The notes beneath the pieces were generated by a model. That model did not search any database. It worked only from the letters and a program-made list of their open reading frames with translations, and had not been told where the DNA came from. The translations under genes were made by a program, and so were the position numbers. Of a stretch of 64,000 bases of DNA, positions 21,006-31,839 are shown one piece after another (positions within the stretch are counted from its first letter, which is position 1; every line of letters starts with the position of its first letter). Source of the stretch: Ectobius pallidus (lineage: Eukaryota; Arthropoda; Insecta; Blattodea; Ectobiidae); NCBI GenBank assembly GCA_964059195.1, contig CAXKWD010000006.1, positions 174,466,825 through 174,530,824 of the forward strand, written 5' to 3'.

Positions 21006-22030
21006 GTACTAATTTTCACACAGATGTACGAAATTCTATATCTATATCTAATAGGCCCTAGGTTACAACAGCTGAACACATTCATGGTTAGTTCAGTTCC
21101 CGAGAGTGCTAGGCTAATTTCCTATCGCAAAGCTGGCACCGATAAAGTAGCATCTTACACACCTGTCACGGTGTGATGACCGGAACAAAAATAGAACCAT
21201 GCTAAGTTGGTATCCTATTTTCCGGTACACCTTCAGGTGCTTGACTCCGCTGGTAAAGCTAGGCTCATGTATAGTTATCATCGCCAATGACGCTAACAAT
21301 GAGGTGATCGCTAGACGCAAAAGTACTTCCACATGATGGTTGATCACCATCGTCGTGGAGATATCATGGCTAGTTGATCTGCTTGTGGATGTTAAAAAGG
21401 GTGCGGTGGTGACATGACGGTTTTAACTAGTAATAAAACAATAGATTGGGCTAACTTAACGGTTATGAAGTGCTTGAAGGATGCCGAAATTGACGGAATA
21501 CTGACCATGCCAAGTTGGTATCCTATATTCCGGTACACCTTCAGGTGCTTGACTCCGCTGGTATAGCTAGGCTCATGTATAGTTATCATCGCTAATGACG
21601 CTAACAATGAGGTGATCGCTAGACGCAAAAGTACTTCCACATGATGATTGATCATCATCGTCGTGGAGATATCATGGCTAGTTGATCTGCTTGTGGATGT
21701 TAAAAAGGGTGCGGTGGTAACATGACGGTTTTAACTACTAATAAAACAATAGATTGGGTTAACTTATCGGTTATCAAGTGCTTGTAGGATGCCGAAATTG
21801 ACGGAATACTGACTGAAGGATTGGACTGCTTGCAGGACATGAAGGTGTGTGTTCTATTATTGGTTTGATCCGCATGACAGAAGTAGAAATTTGTTGTTGT
21901 GCTTACATGACTTCAAGTTGTGCTAACACGCCGGAATCTAGTGTTCGAAGGAACTAGTATTAACATGAATGTGTCAGCTGCTTTGACGTAAAAGTTGTTA
22001 ATCAAAAAAATTCTGTTTAATTCTCCATAG

Positions 22031-22129
22031 GTTCTTCCCAAGAAAATGACGTGTAACCTAGGAATATTCAGGATAAGATTCCATTGCAACAGTTTGGTAG
22101 AAGATGGAAGGGCGATGAAGAATGCAGAG
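22031..22129 (+). other. exon-like segment B, copy 2
   Basis: Identical peptide to copy 1, with the same acceptor and donor shapes. The adjoining segment A in this unit has an in-frame TAG. Confidence 0.28.
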
Positions 22130-22675
22130 GTATGGTTTACAATAACACACCTAACTAAAAGTAAACAAATATGTATTAAGCTTAAAATGTGAGCTGGGGG
22201 ATTGGAATGTCTGCTACAGATAACAAAAAAACACCAGTCCCAAGTCTTTGTGCCTGAAAATCCAAGTAATATTTTATTAATTTTACAGTTTCCTTGCCCA
22301 GTTCATATTTTGGTAACACTTCAACATTATATTGCTGAAGACTATCTCTTACCTTTACAAACTCAAGCTACACATGAAGAAAATACTAATTTTCTTAATT
22401 TCCTCGAAAACGCTTTTCTTTCAACGGGCTCTAAGTGTTGCAAGGCGAACACTAAAGTTTATTTTATATCAGAATGTGAGGTGAGCAAATTGCATTGCCC
22501 AAATGCATGTTCGGTAAGAATTTATTTGGGACTATATTATTTGCTATCGGGGCTATCTCTTATTTTCGACTACGGTACGAATTTATTCGTAACGACGTCT
22601 TGGGTTCATGGGTCCAGTCAAGTTTTACGAGATACCCATTATATAAGAACAAATTAAATAACTATGTCTTGGACT

Positions 22676-22846
22676 CACTTTCGTAAAATCCCAGGTTCAA
22701 ATCCCGTAGAAGGTCATTTTGACATGGGTTTCTTCATGTTTTCCCCAGTCGTAAAGGCAAAAGCATAATTGTGTATTTACATACCATGAATCATCACAAC
22801 CATTTCATCCTTATCATATCCAATTAAATTAACATCAGTTGAAATA
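22676..22846 (+). mobile_element. partial tRNA-derived SINE in unit 2
   Basis: Same insertion as in unit 1 at the same unit position, identical boundaries. Confidence 0.75.
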
Positions 22847-23147
22847 TACCTCCAAAAAATAAACTAACAATAGAAACAGTTGACAAGCAATAGTTTCATG
22901 GCCAACCCTAATTCTATAGAAACAGATCCCGAACTCTTGATATGGCCTCGTAGCTAAACGCAGTACAGACACAGCTGCAATAAATATTTAAAGAGAGTTA
23001 AGCAGAGCGAATATTCCTAACAAAATCCACGTACTATAGACCTTGAACATGTTGTCAGACATTGTCAACTTATATCTAAAGAAAACAATTATATACATAC
23101 CGATAAGGACCAATTAGAACCAAGGATATAGAGAGAGGGGGAGAGAC

Positions 23148-23149
23148 AA

Positions 23150-23182
<33 letters not shown>

Positions 23183-23204
23183 GAGAGAGAGAGAGAGAGA
23201 GAGA
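23148..23204. repeat. GACA/GA microsatellite, unit 2
   Basis: Shorter counterpart of the unit 1 tract. Confidence 0.9.
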
Positions 23205-25643
23205 ATTTAAAAAATGCGTTGATCACTTTAGATATAAAATCTTTGCAGTTAAAAACGTTAGAAATTCGCCTTAAAGACCATTTGTAACATAGAAACATTT
23301 TTATTATCTCCTTAGTTTTGATTTAAAGCCAATGCTTGCCCTGCTATCCTCGAGGTATAGATCATCCATTACATACTTCTTGTTGTTTCTAACCCAGTGT
23401 CTTGTACTATTTTTATCGCTTAACTTTTTCAAGCATCGAATATAATCACGTCATCCAAATAAAAGGAAAGGCGGAGTGACGAAATCTTGTTTTTGAAAGG
23501 TGCCCTTGCAATATTCTTGATAATTGGGATATTTTGAGTAGTCTGGCAATGGAAATACTGTATTACACAAAGAATTTTGTGTTTATAGTGAAGGAAGCTA
23601 CTGGCCTACAAGAAAATGCCAAACCTATTTAATATGCATACAAATTGTTTTAATAGAATCTGTACAATAAATACAACAGGAGATAGGAAATTTATACAGA
23701 TCAATTCTAAGTACACTGTGTAGCAAACAAAATTCAGGCTTACGGGAAAGAAACGAAATAGGCTCATCAAAAACTAACGCATTATCATAGGTAATCTCGA
23801 GAGGAATCTATTTAGACTATTCCTTCAATAAAATGTAACGAATTTTATAAATAATACTTTGTTATTTCTGACAGTCAAGATATCACAGCATACTAAATGA
23901 TCGATTAATCGAATTGTTTTTAGGTTGTAAAGAATGCTATTGTAGAGTGCCTATGAGAAATAGTTAAGCTAATTCAGAAAAGCTAATATCAGAACAGAAT
24001 GAAAGCACACGAAATGGCTTGCACCGAATCGAAATTGTGATTTTAGTCAATATACGTTATATTATTTTAATCACTTAGCAAGATATATATATATATATGT
24101 TGTATAAAATAAAGTTTTTATTTTGTTCATTTACATTATGTACCAATAACTGTCCCGTGATTGTATTTTGTTGTCCCCGAGGTAACAAACATTTTATTAT
24201 TATTGTCAGTTACCTGGCAACATGATAGTAGACTTTCATTTAAGAAATATATAGTGGATTTAAAATTAATTTCTAGTTCATGTGAAGATTTACAAACAAA
24301 ATGTTTAATAACATTCTCACACACAATAAGAAGTTTCTTTGTAAGTGAAATATTTTACTATCTCTAACCGTAGGGAATACTATTGTGTTAGATCGGGAAC
24401 TTTCATATCGGGATTTTCAGAATTAATATACGTTGAATGGTCCCCTGAATCGTGAAAATTCGATACAAAATTACACTGCAATTCAAGTTGAAAACTATTT
24501 CAAAATAAATAAATGCTTACATAATTTTATTTATCTTCAGGTTCTAAAAAGCTACATGGAGTGGATTTTTGCCTACAGCGAATGGACTGAAGTTATTCAT
24601 CGCCTATACTTAAGCTAAGTACTAATTTTCACACAGATGTACGAAATTCTATATCTATATCTAATAGGCCCTAGGTTACAACAGCTGAACACATTCATGG
24701 TTAGTTCAGTTCCCGAGAGTGCTAGGCTAATTTCCTATCGCAAAGCTGGCACCGATAAAGTAGCATCTTACACACCTGTCACGGTGTGATGACCGGAACA
24801 AAAATAGAACCATGCTAAGTTGGTATCCTATTTTCCGGTACACCTTCAGGTGCTTGACTCCGCTGGTAAAGCTAGGCTCATGTATAGTTATCATCGCCAA
24901 TGACGCTAACAATGAGGTGATCGCTAGACGCAAAAGTACTTCCACATGATGGTTGATCACCATCGTCGTGGAGATATCATGGCTAGTTGATCTGCTTGTG
25001 GATGTTAAAAAGGGTGCGGTGGTGACATGACGGTTTTAACTAGTAATAAAACAATAGATTGGGCTAACTTAACGGTTATGAAGTGCTTGAAGGATGCCGA
25101 AATTGACGGAATACTGACCATGCCAAGTTGGTATCCTATATTCCGGTACACCTTCAGGTGCTTGACTCCGCTGGTATAGCTAGGCTCATGTATAGTTATC
25201 ATCGCTAATGACGCTAACAATGAGGTGATCGCTAGACGCAAAAGTACTTCCACATGATGATTGATCATCATCGTCGTGGAGATATCATGGCTAGTTGATC
25301 TGCTTGTGGATGTTAAAAAGGGTGCGGTGGTAACATGACGGTTTTAACTACTAATAAAACAATAGATTGGGTTAACTTATCGGTTATCAAGTGCTTGTAG
25401 GATGCCGAAATTGACGGAATACTGACTGAAGGATTGGACTGCTTGCAGGACATGAAGGTGTGTGTTCTATTATTGGTTTGATCCGCATGACAGAAGTAGA
25501 AATTTGTTGTTGTGCTTACATGACTTCAAGTTGTGCTAACACGCCGGAATCTAGTGTTCGAAGGAACTAGTATTAACATGAATGTGTCAGCTGCTTTGAC
25601 GTAAAAGTTGTTAATCAAAAAAATTCTGTTTAATTCTCCATAG

Positions 25644-25742
25644 GTTCTTCCCAAGAAAATGACGTGTAACCTAGGAATATTCAGGATAAGATTCCATTGC
25701 AACAGTTTGGTAGAAGATGGAAGGGCGATGAAGAATGCAGAG
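25644..25742 (+). other. exon-like segment B, copy 3
   Basis: Identical to copy 2. The adjoining segment A in this unit has an in-frame TAG. Confidence 0.28.
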
Positions 25743-26288
25743 GTATGGTTTACAATAACACACCTAACTAAAAGTAAACAAATATGTATTAAGCTTAAAA
25801 TGTGAGCTGGGGGATTGGAATGTCTGCTACAGATAACAAAAAAACACCAGTCCCAAGTCTTTGTGCCTGAAAATCCAAGTAATATTTTATTAATTTTACA
25901 GTTTCCTTGCCCAGTTCATATTTTGGTAACACTTCAACATTATATTGCTGAAGACTATCTCTTACCTTTACAAACTCAAGCTACACATGAAGAAAATACT
26001 AATTTTCTTAATTTCCTCGAAAACGCTTTTCTTTCAACGGGCTCTAAGTGTTGCAAGGCGAACACTAAAGTTTATTTTATATCAGAATGTGAGGTGAGCA
26101 AATTGCATTGCCCAAATGCATGTTCGGTAAGAATTTATTTGGGACTATATTATTTGCTATCGGGGCTATCTCTTATTTTCGACTACGGTACGAATTTATT
26201 CGTAACGACGTCTTGGGTTCATGGGTCCAGTCAAGTTTTACGAGATACCCATTATATAAGAACAAATTAAATAACTATGTCTTGGACT

Positions 26289-26459
26289 CACTTTCGTAAA
26301 ATCCCAGGTTCAAATCCCGTAGAAGGTCATTTTGACATGGGTTTCTTCATGTTTTCCCCAGTCGTAAAGGCAAAAGCATAATTGTGTATTTACATACCAT
26401 GAATCATCACAACCATTTCATCCTTATCATATCCAATTAAATTAACATCAGTTGAAATA
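26289..26459 (+). mobile_element. partial tRNA-derived SINE in unit 3
   Basis: Same insertion as in units 1 and 2. Unit 4 is truncated before this point. Confidence 0.75.
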
Positions 26460-26756
26460 TACCTCCAAAAAATAAACTAACAATAGAAACAGTTGACAAG
26501 CAATAGTTTCATGGCCAACCCTAATTCTATAGAAACAGATCCCGAACTCTTGATATGGCCTCGTAGCTAAACGCAGTACAGACACAGCTGCAATAAATAT
26601 TTAAAGAGAGTTAAGCAGAGCGAATATTCCTAACAAAATCCACGTACTATAGACCTTGAACATGTTGTCAGACATTGTCAACTTATATCTAAAGAAAACA
26701 ATTATATACATACCGATAAGGACCAATTAGAACCAAGGATATAGAGAGAGGGGGAG

Positions 26757-26814
<58 letters not shown>
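26757..26814. repeat. GACA/GA microsatellite, unit 3
   Basis: Counterpart of the tracts in units 1 and 2, again with a different number of GACA and GA repeats. Confidence 0.9.
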
Positions 26815-26815
<1 letters not shown>

Positions 26816-28667
26816 ATTTAAAAAATGCGTTGATCACTTTAGATATAAAATCTTTGCAGTTAAAAACGTTAGAAATTCGCCTTAAAGACCATTTGTAACA
26901 TAGAAACATTTTTATTATCTCCTTAGTTTTGATTTAAAGCCAATGCTTGCCCTGCTATCCTCGAGGTATAGATCATCCATTACATACTTCTTGTTGTTTC
27001 TAACCCAGTGTCTTGTACTATTTTTATCGCTTAACTTTTTCAAGCATCGAATATAATCACGTCATCCAAATAAAAGGAAAGGCGGAGTGACGAAATCTTG
27101 TTTTTTGAAAGGTGCCCTTGCAAAATTCTTGATATTTGGGAAATTTTTAGTCGTTCAATGCAAATACTGTATTTCACAAAGAAATTTGTGTTTAAAGTGA
27201 AGGAAGCTACTGGCCTACAAGAAAATGCCAAACCTATTTAATATGCATACAATTTGTTTTAATAGAATCTGTACAATAAATACAACAGGAGATAGGAAAT
27301 TTATACAGATCAAATCTAAGAACACTGTGTAGCAAACAAAATTCAGGCTTACGGGAAAGAAACGAAATAGGCTCATCAAAAACTAACGCATTATCATAGG
27401 TAATCTCGAGAGGAATCTATTTAGACTATTCCTTCAATAAAATGTAACGAATTTTATAAATAATACTTTGTTATTTCTGACAGTCAAGATATCACAGCAT
27501 ACTAAATGATCGATTAATCGAATTGTTATTAGGTTGTAAAGAATGCTATCGTAGAGTGCCTATGAGAAATAGTTAAGCTAATTCAGAAAAGCTAATATCA
27601 GAACAGCATGAAAGCACACGAAATGGCTTGCACCGAATCGAAATTGTGATTTTAATCAATATACGTTATATTATTTTAATCACTTAGCGAGATATATATA
27701 TATATATGTTGTATAAAATAAAGTTTTTATTTTGTTCATTTACATTATGTACCAATAAATGTCCCGTGATTGTATTTTGTTGTCCCCGAGGCAACAAACA
27801 TTTTATTATTATTGTCAGTTACCTGGCAACATGATAGTAGACTTTCATTTAAGAAATATATAGTGGATTTAAAATTAATTTCTAGTTCATGTGAAGATTT
27901 ACAAACAAAATGTTTAATAACATTCTCACACACAATAAGAAGTTTCTTTGTAAGTGAAATATTTTACTATCTCTAACCTTAGGGAATACTATTGTGTTAG
28001 ATCGGGAACATTCATATCGGGATTTTCAGAATTAATATACGTTGAATGGTCCCCTGAATCGTGAAAATTCGATACAAAATTACACTGCAATTCAAGTTGA
28101 AAACTATTTCAAAATTAATAAATGCTTACATAATTTTATTTATCTTCAGGTTCTAAAAAGCTACATGGAGTGGATTTTTGCCTACAGCGAATGGACTGAA
28201 GTTATTCATCGCCTATACTTAAGCTAAGTACTAATTTTCACACAGATGTACAAAATTCAATATCTATATGCGAAGAGGCCCTGCGTTACAACAGCTGAAC
28301 ACATTCATAGTTAGTGCAGTTCCCTAGAGTGCTAGGCTAATTTCCCTTCGCAAAGCTGGCACCGATAAAGTAGCATCTTACACACCTGTCACGGTATGAT
28401 GACCGGAAGCAAAAATCGAACCATGCTAAGTTGGTATCCTATTTTCCGGTACACCTTCAGGTGCTTGACTCCGCTGGTAAAGCTAGGCTCATGTATAGTT
28501 ATCATCGCTAAATGCGCCAACATGCTGTGATCGTTAGTTGAAAAATATTTCCACATGATGATTGATCACGATCATCGTGGAGATATCATGGCTAGCTTGA
28601 TCTACTTGTGGATGATAAAAAGGGTGCGGTGGTAACATAACGGTTTTAACTACTAATAAAACAACAG

Positions 28668-28759
28668 ATTGGGCTAACTTAACGGTTATCATGTGCTTGA
28701 AGGATGCCGAAATTGACGGAATACTGACTGAAGGATTGGACTGCTTGCAGGACATGAAG
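28668..28759 (+). other. exon-like segment A (intact in copy 4)
   Basis: Bounded by an acceptor-like ACTAATAAAACAACAG and a donor-like AAG|GTGTGT. The 92 bases read, after two leading bases, WANLTVIMCLKDAEIDG and ILTEGLDCLQDMK with no stop. In copies 1-3 the corresponding segments (18122-18213, 21753-21844, 25366-25457) carry TAG after KCL, so only copy 4 is open. Phase fits joining to segment B. Together the first Cys and the Cys of segment B are 28 residues apart, in the range seen between Cys1 and Cys2 of insect odorant-binding proteins. The similarity is faint. Confidence 0.3.
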
Positions 28760-28945
28760 GTGTGTGTTCTATTATTGGTTTGATCCGCATGACAGAAGTA
28801 GAAATTTGTTGTTGTGCTTACATGACTTCAAGTTGTGCTAACACGCCGGAATCTAGTGTTCGAAGGAACTAGTATTAACATGAATGTGTCAGCTGCTTTG
28901 ACGTAAAAGTTGTTAATCAAAAAAATTCTGTTTAATGCTCCATAG

Positions 28946-29044
28946 GTTCTTCCCAAGAAAATGACGTGTAACCTAGGAATATTCAGGATAAGATTCCATT
29001 GCAACAGTTTGGTAGAAGATGGAAGGGCGATGAAGAATACAGAG
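28946..29044 (+). other. exon-like segment B, copy 4
   Basis: One residue differs near the end (KNTE instead of KNAE); the frame stays open. With the intact segment A of this copy it forms the only stop-free A+B pair. The unit is cut ~100 bases downstream, so no complete gene can follow in the array. Confidence 0.3.
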
Positions 29045-29146
29045 GTATGGTTTACAATAACACACTAAGTAAAAGTAAACAAATACGATTTAAGCTTAAA
29101 ATCTGAGCTGGGGGATTGCAATGTCTGCTACAGATAACATCAATAG

Positions 29147-29352
29147 TGAAACCAATAACTAGTTTCTTGATAGCTCTCATATAAGGCGATATTTGAATTT
29201 TGAAAAAGTGCTATTTTATCTTTTTTGCAGTTATTATAGCGGGTATGTCATGCCAAAGCTAAAGAAGAAGAGTGCTCGCAGCGACAATAAATTAAACCAA
29301 AAGCACTTCGAAATCTACCTCAGCTTGTAGGCCTGCCTAAAGGGACTTTTTA
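29147..29352 (-). mobile_element. T-family fragment T2 (right flank of array)
   Basis: The reverse complement matches only the first ~205 bases of T (CCTTTAGGCAGGC..CTCGCCTTATATGAGAGCT..). It is inverted relative to T1 at the other end of the array. Its inner edge abuts truncated unit 4. Confidence 0.75.
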
Positions 29353-29406
29353 AAGTAGACTTATATTCTAAGGAGATTAAGTAATTGAACATGTAGCGCT
29401 CCCTAC

Positions 29407-29521
29407 CTTGTGGTTCCGGAATGTCGTCCCCACGCTGCATGAGTTTCCTCTGTAGCTCGCATATCCGGTCCAGCGCTAGTTGTAGCAAATCCCTTGCGTC
29501 CGATTCGGAGCAGGAAGGACC
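29407..29521 (-). CDS. probable internal coding exon of a host gene
   Basis: On the minus strand the segment is preceded by TTCATTTTCAG (acceptor) and followed by CAAG|GTAGGG (donor). It is 115 bp: 38 codons plus one base. It encodes GPSCSESDARDLLQLAL then DRICELQRKLMQRGDDIP and EPQ without a stop. Composition is clearly more GC-rich and codon-like than the surroundings. The leucine heptad-like pattern (LLQLALDRICELQRKLM) predicts an amphipathic or coiled-coil helix followed by an acidic-proline turn. I do not recognise the family. No neighbouring exon of the same gene could be found in the window, so introns would be long. One other frame is also open but less protein-like. This is the strongest host coding candidate here. 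Confidence 0.65.
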
Positions 29522-29530
29522 CTGAAAATG

Positions 29531-29942
29531 AACACAAAATCAAATAATAATACTATCAAATTAGCACGATCGGTTGTGGGGGTTGATCCCCATGGCAACA
29601 GGTCAAAGCCTCCGTATAATTTATTCTATCGCGTTTCTGCTGTTCTGTTCAGGATTCAATTCAACTTAAGCCAAACCATTTACAAAGCTGTGTTTTACAG
29701 CCTAAAAGTGCGTATACAGTTCTGTAGATTACGACGGCGTTTTGGGTGGTTTGCAAACCGTCTCCCGAAACCGTCTTTTTTAAGAAAACAAAGGATTTAT
29801 GATTTCTCACAGCCTACTGTGTTTTTATTCTTTTCACTGGCAGCATGTGACGTATTTACTGCATATTGATATCTTAAGACACGTTTCCAGTTAGGAGCTG
29901 ACGTTATATAAGATAACATCGCATCCTTGTGTTCCTAGCAAG
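29531..29942. other. no feature recognised beside the exon
   Basis: About 410 bases upstream (in gene sense) of the minus-strand exon. A 113-codon plus-strand frame at 29528-29869 is Arg/Phe-rich and unrecognised; it starts in the acceptor region of the exon and looks like chance. Confidence 0.4.
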
Positions 29943-30099
29943 TAAGGTCCGGATTTTTAGGCTCTTATAGCTTAGAATGCAACAAACTATAACTTTGTCT
30001 TCAAATACGGGGTAGCTCTTTGTACTTCACTAATCAAGGTATGATTTAGCTATAGACAGAGAGAATCTAACCTATAAGAACCTAAAAATCCGGGCCCTA
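29943..30099. mobile_element. short MITE with GGTCCGGATTTTTAGG-type ends
   Basis: Left AAGGTCCGGATTTTTAGG and the reverse complement of the right end AGGGCCCGGATTTTTAGG are inverted ends that continue into CTTATAG. About 157 bp, non-coding. No certain target duplication. AATCCGGGCCCTA also occurs at 41610, suggesting a family. Confidence 0.6.
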
Positions 30100-30103
30100 A
30101 TTA

Positions 30104-30823
30104 TAAGATAACGAGCCTGATTGGTCGATATCGGAGGCGTTAGTAGGCTATACGTTCTGAAGAAAATTTTATTATTCGCGATTGGTTCGGAAATGAATCT
30201 GTTTTTTAAAAATCATTCTGCATGCATGAAGAACAAAAACTGTTACATGAAACTTTTTTCAAAAGTTACTTTGTCACTCGTGCTATGAAATGTTTGATCA
30301 GATTTTTCTGTACAGACCTTAAATTTTTAAATACTTAGTACTAAATCATAGGTTAGTTATTTAACTTTTCATTTTTCTAGGTAAAATATTTTCTGAAATG
30401 AATAAAAACAATGTAAAAATCCACCATTAAATTTTTAAATCTTGTATAAAAAATTCAGATTCATATTTTAATACATGGAGGAAAAATATTTTCATTTTCA
30501 TTTAAAATTACAGTTAAATTAATTAACATCACACATTTAACTAATTCTGAAAAACTAGTTTAGTTTAGGACAACTAGTTTAGATTGGAACAAATAGTTTA
30601 GTTTGGAACAACTAGTTTAGGAAAACACTCTTATCACTTCGGCCATACCTTAATTTCTGTAAAATTTTCCATGATAAAGGATATTAATATGGATTAATGA
30701 TGGATAGGATTATGACCGGGGGGTCGATGAATTGGCCTAGAGTTGGGTGACCAATTTATAACCGTTGGTTAAGGTGGGTGTCGATTTGTGTGGGCACCTG
30801 TCTTCTTTATTATTATAAAACTA
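30104..30823. other. no gene; low-copy AT-rich
   Basis: About 720 bases. Apart from the short minisatellite at 30553-30620 nothing is recognised. Confidence 0.5.
30553..30620 (+). repeat. 19-bp minisatellite, ~3.5 units
   Basis: AACTAGTTTAGTTTAGGAC and close variants repeated in tandem. Confidence 0.75.
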
Positions 30824-31346
30824 GCGTGTGCCCGCGGCTTCGCCCGCGATAATTATTTAAAAAATTAAAAATTAAGAGCATAATAGTAAAATCATAATAT
30901 TTATTAACTCCTAAATCACGTGGACTACATACCACGATTAGATAGCATCGTCTGGTAAAAGCGACCTCAGATTCGAGTTTCTTGGCCCAGAAAACCTCTG
31001 TATAGTGAGATTCGTCCAAATAAAACAACGTTTGACCATATTTAGGGTTTACAACATTCAAGCGATCGCGAAAGTTTTATTTTCAAGGTGTGACAAAAAT
31101 AGACAAAGCCAACTGTAATTGATTTGACATTGAAATGTATAACTGAAAACTTATGTTTTGAAAACGCAAAAAATGCACGTTTTTTGCCCGTTTTTCACTC
31201 ATAACTCACGAACGAAAACTAAAATTAAAATTCCGGCTTCGCGGTGCATTTTCCAACCCTTCAGCCCACATATGTTTAAAATTTCAGATCTCTGCGTTCA
31301 GTAGATTTCCCTGGACATCGAGGACAGTTCCTTTTATTAATATAGA
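30824..31346 (+). mobile_element. R-family dispersed repeat, copy R2
   Basis: Intact GC-rich head (GTGCCCGCGGCTTCGCCCGC then GATAATTA), body as in R1, and end AGTTCCTTTTATTAATATAG. It lacks the long tetranucleotide tract. It directly precedes the 3' third of a Q element. Confidence 0.75.
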
Positions 31347-31665
31347 TAATATGAATTATAATGATACCTTCTCTAATTTGTCAAACATCCATTTAATTTA
31401 ATCCAAGCCCACCTGATACCACTGGTAACAATACGTTCTGTGAATTTGTTTTGATAATTCTATGTAAAAAGGGATTAAGTATTTTCAAAAACATTTAATT
31501 TTTGGCATTTAGAATCAGAATTTTTCAAAATCCTTTCTTAGTGAGCACCTACATTATGAAACGAAGGTACTGTCAAAATTCCAAGTCTCTACCTGTTATA
31601 GTTTAGGCTCTACGTTGATTCCTGTCAGTCAGGACAGAGCCTTTTATATATATAGAGATAAATAT
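31347..31665 (+). mobile_element. 5'-truncated Q-family repeat, copy Q3
   Basis: Matches Q1/Q2 from AATATGAATTAT onwards (TTAATTTTTGGCATTTAGAA, CCTTTCTTAGTGAGCACCTA) to CAGGACAGAGCCTTTTATAT. R2 replaces its 5' part, so an R insertion or recombination between the related heads is likely. Confidence 0.7.
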
Positions 31666-31839
31666 AATGTCCAGCTAGTGCTTTCTCAGTGGGTAGAGCG
31701 AGAGTTCTTTCTAGGGCCGTGCTCGACGAAGTTAATATAGGATATAAGATTAGGGAATGCTGGGTAGTAAAATAATGTCAATTAGTTATGTACTTGAATA
31801 ATAATATTGGTAAGTTTATTTTGTTCTTAAATTTTTGTC

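Larger units (their letters stand above)
20486..24098 (+). repeat. 3.6-kb tandem unit, copy 2
   Basis: Aligned frames give the same proteins as copy 3 throughout (e.g. the 151-codon frame at 22202 and the 88-codon frame at 21392). The visible differences are mainly in the GA/GACA tract (23148-23204) and the TA tract at the unit edge. It contains the internal ~308-bp duplication. Confidence 0.93.
24099..27707 (+). repeat. 3.6-kb tandem unit, copy 3
   Basis: Practically identical to copy 2 up to about 27100. From there several substitutions appear together (CAAAATTCTTGATATTTGGG against CAATATTCTTGATAATTGGG), so the homogenised tract ends inside this copy. Confidence 0.93.
27708..29140 (+). repeat. 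3.6-kb tandem unit, copy 4, truncated
   Basis: Diverged relative of copies 2-3. It carries the internal ~308-bp block only once. Homology stops at about 29140, just after GTCTGCTACAGATAAC, where an inverted T-family fragment begins. This single-block arrangement probably shows the unit before its internal duplication. Confidence 0.9.

Noticed and set aside
29528..29869. 113-codon plus-strand frame beside the exon as a second gene
   Set aside because: Unrecognised, overlaps the acceptor side of the better-supported minus-strand exon, and has no splice support.
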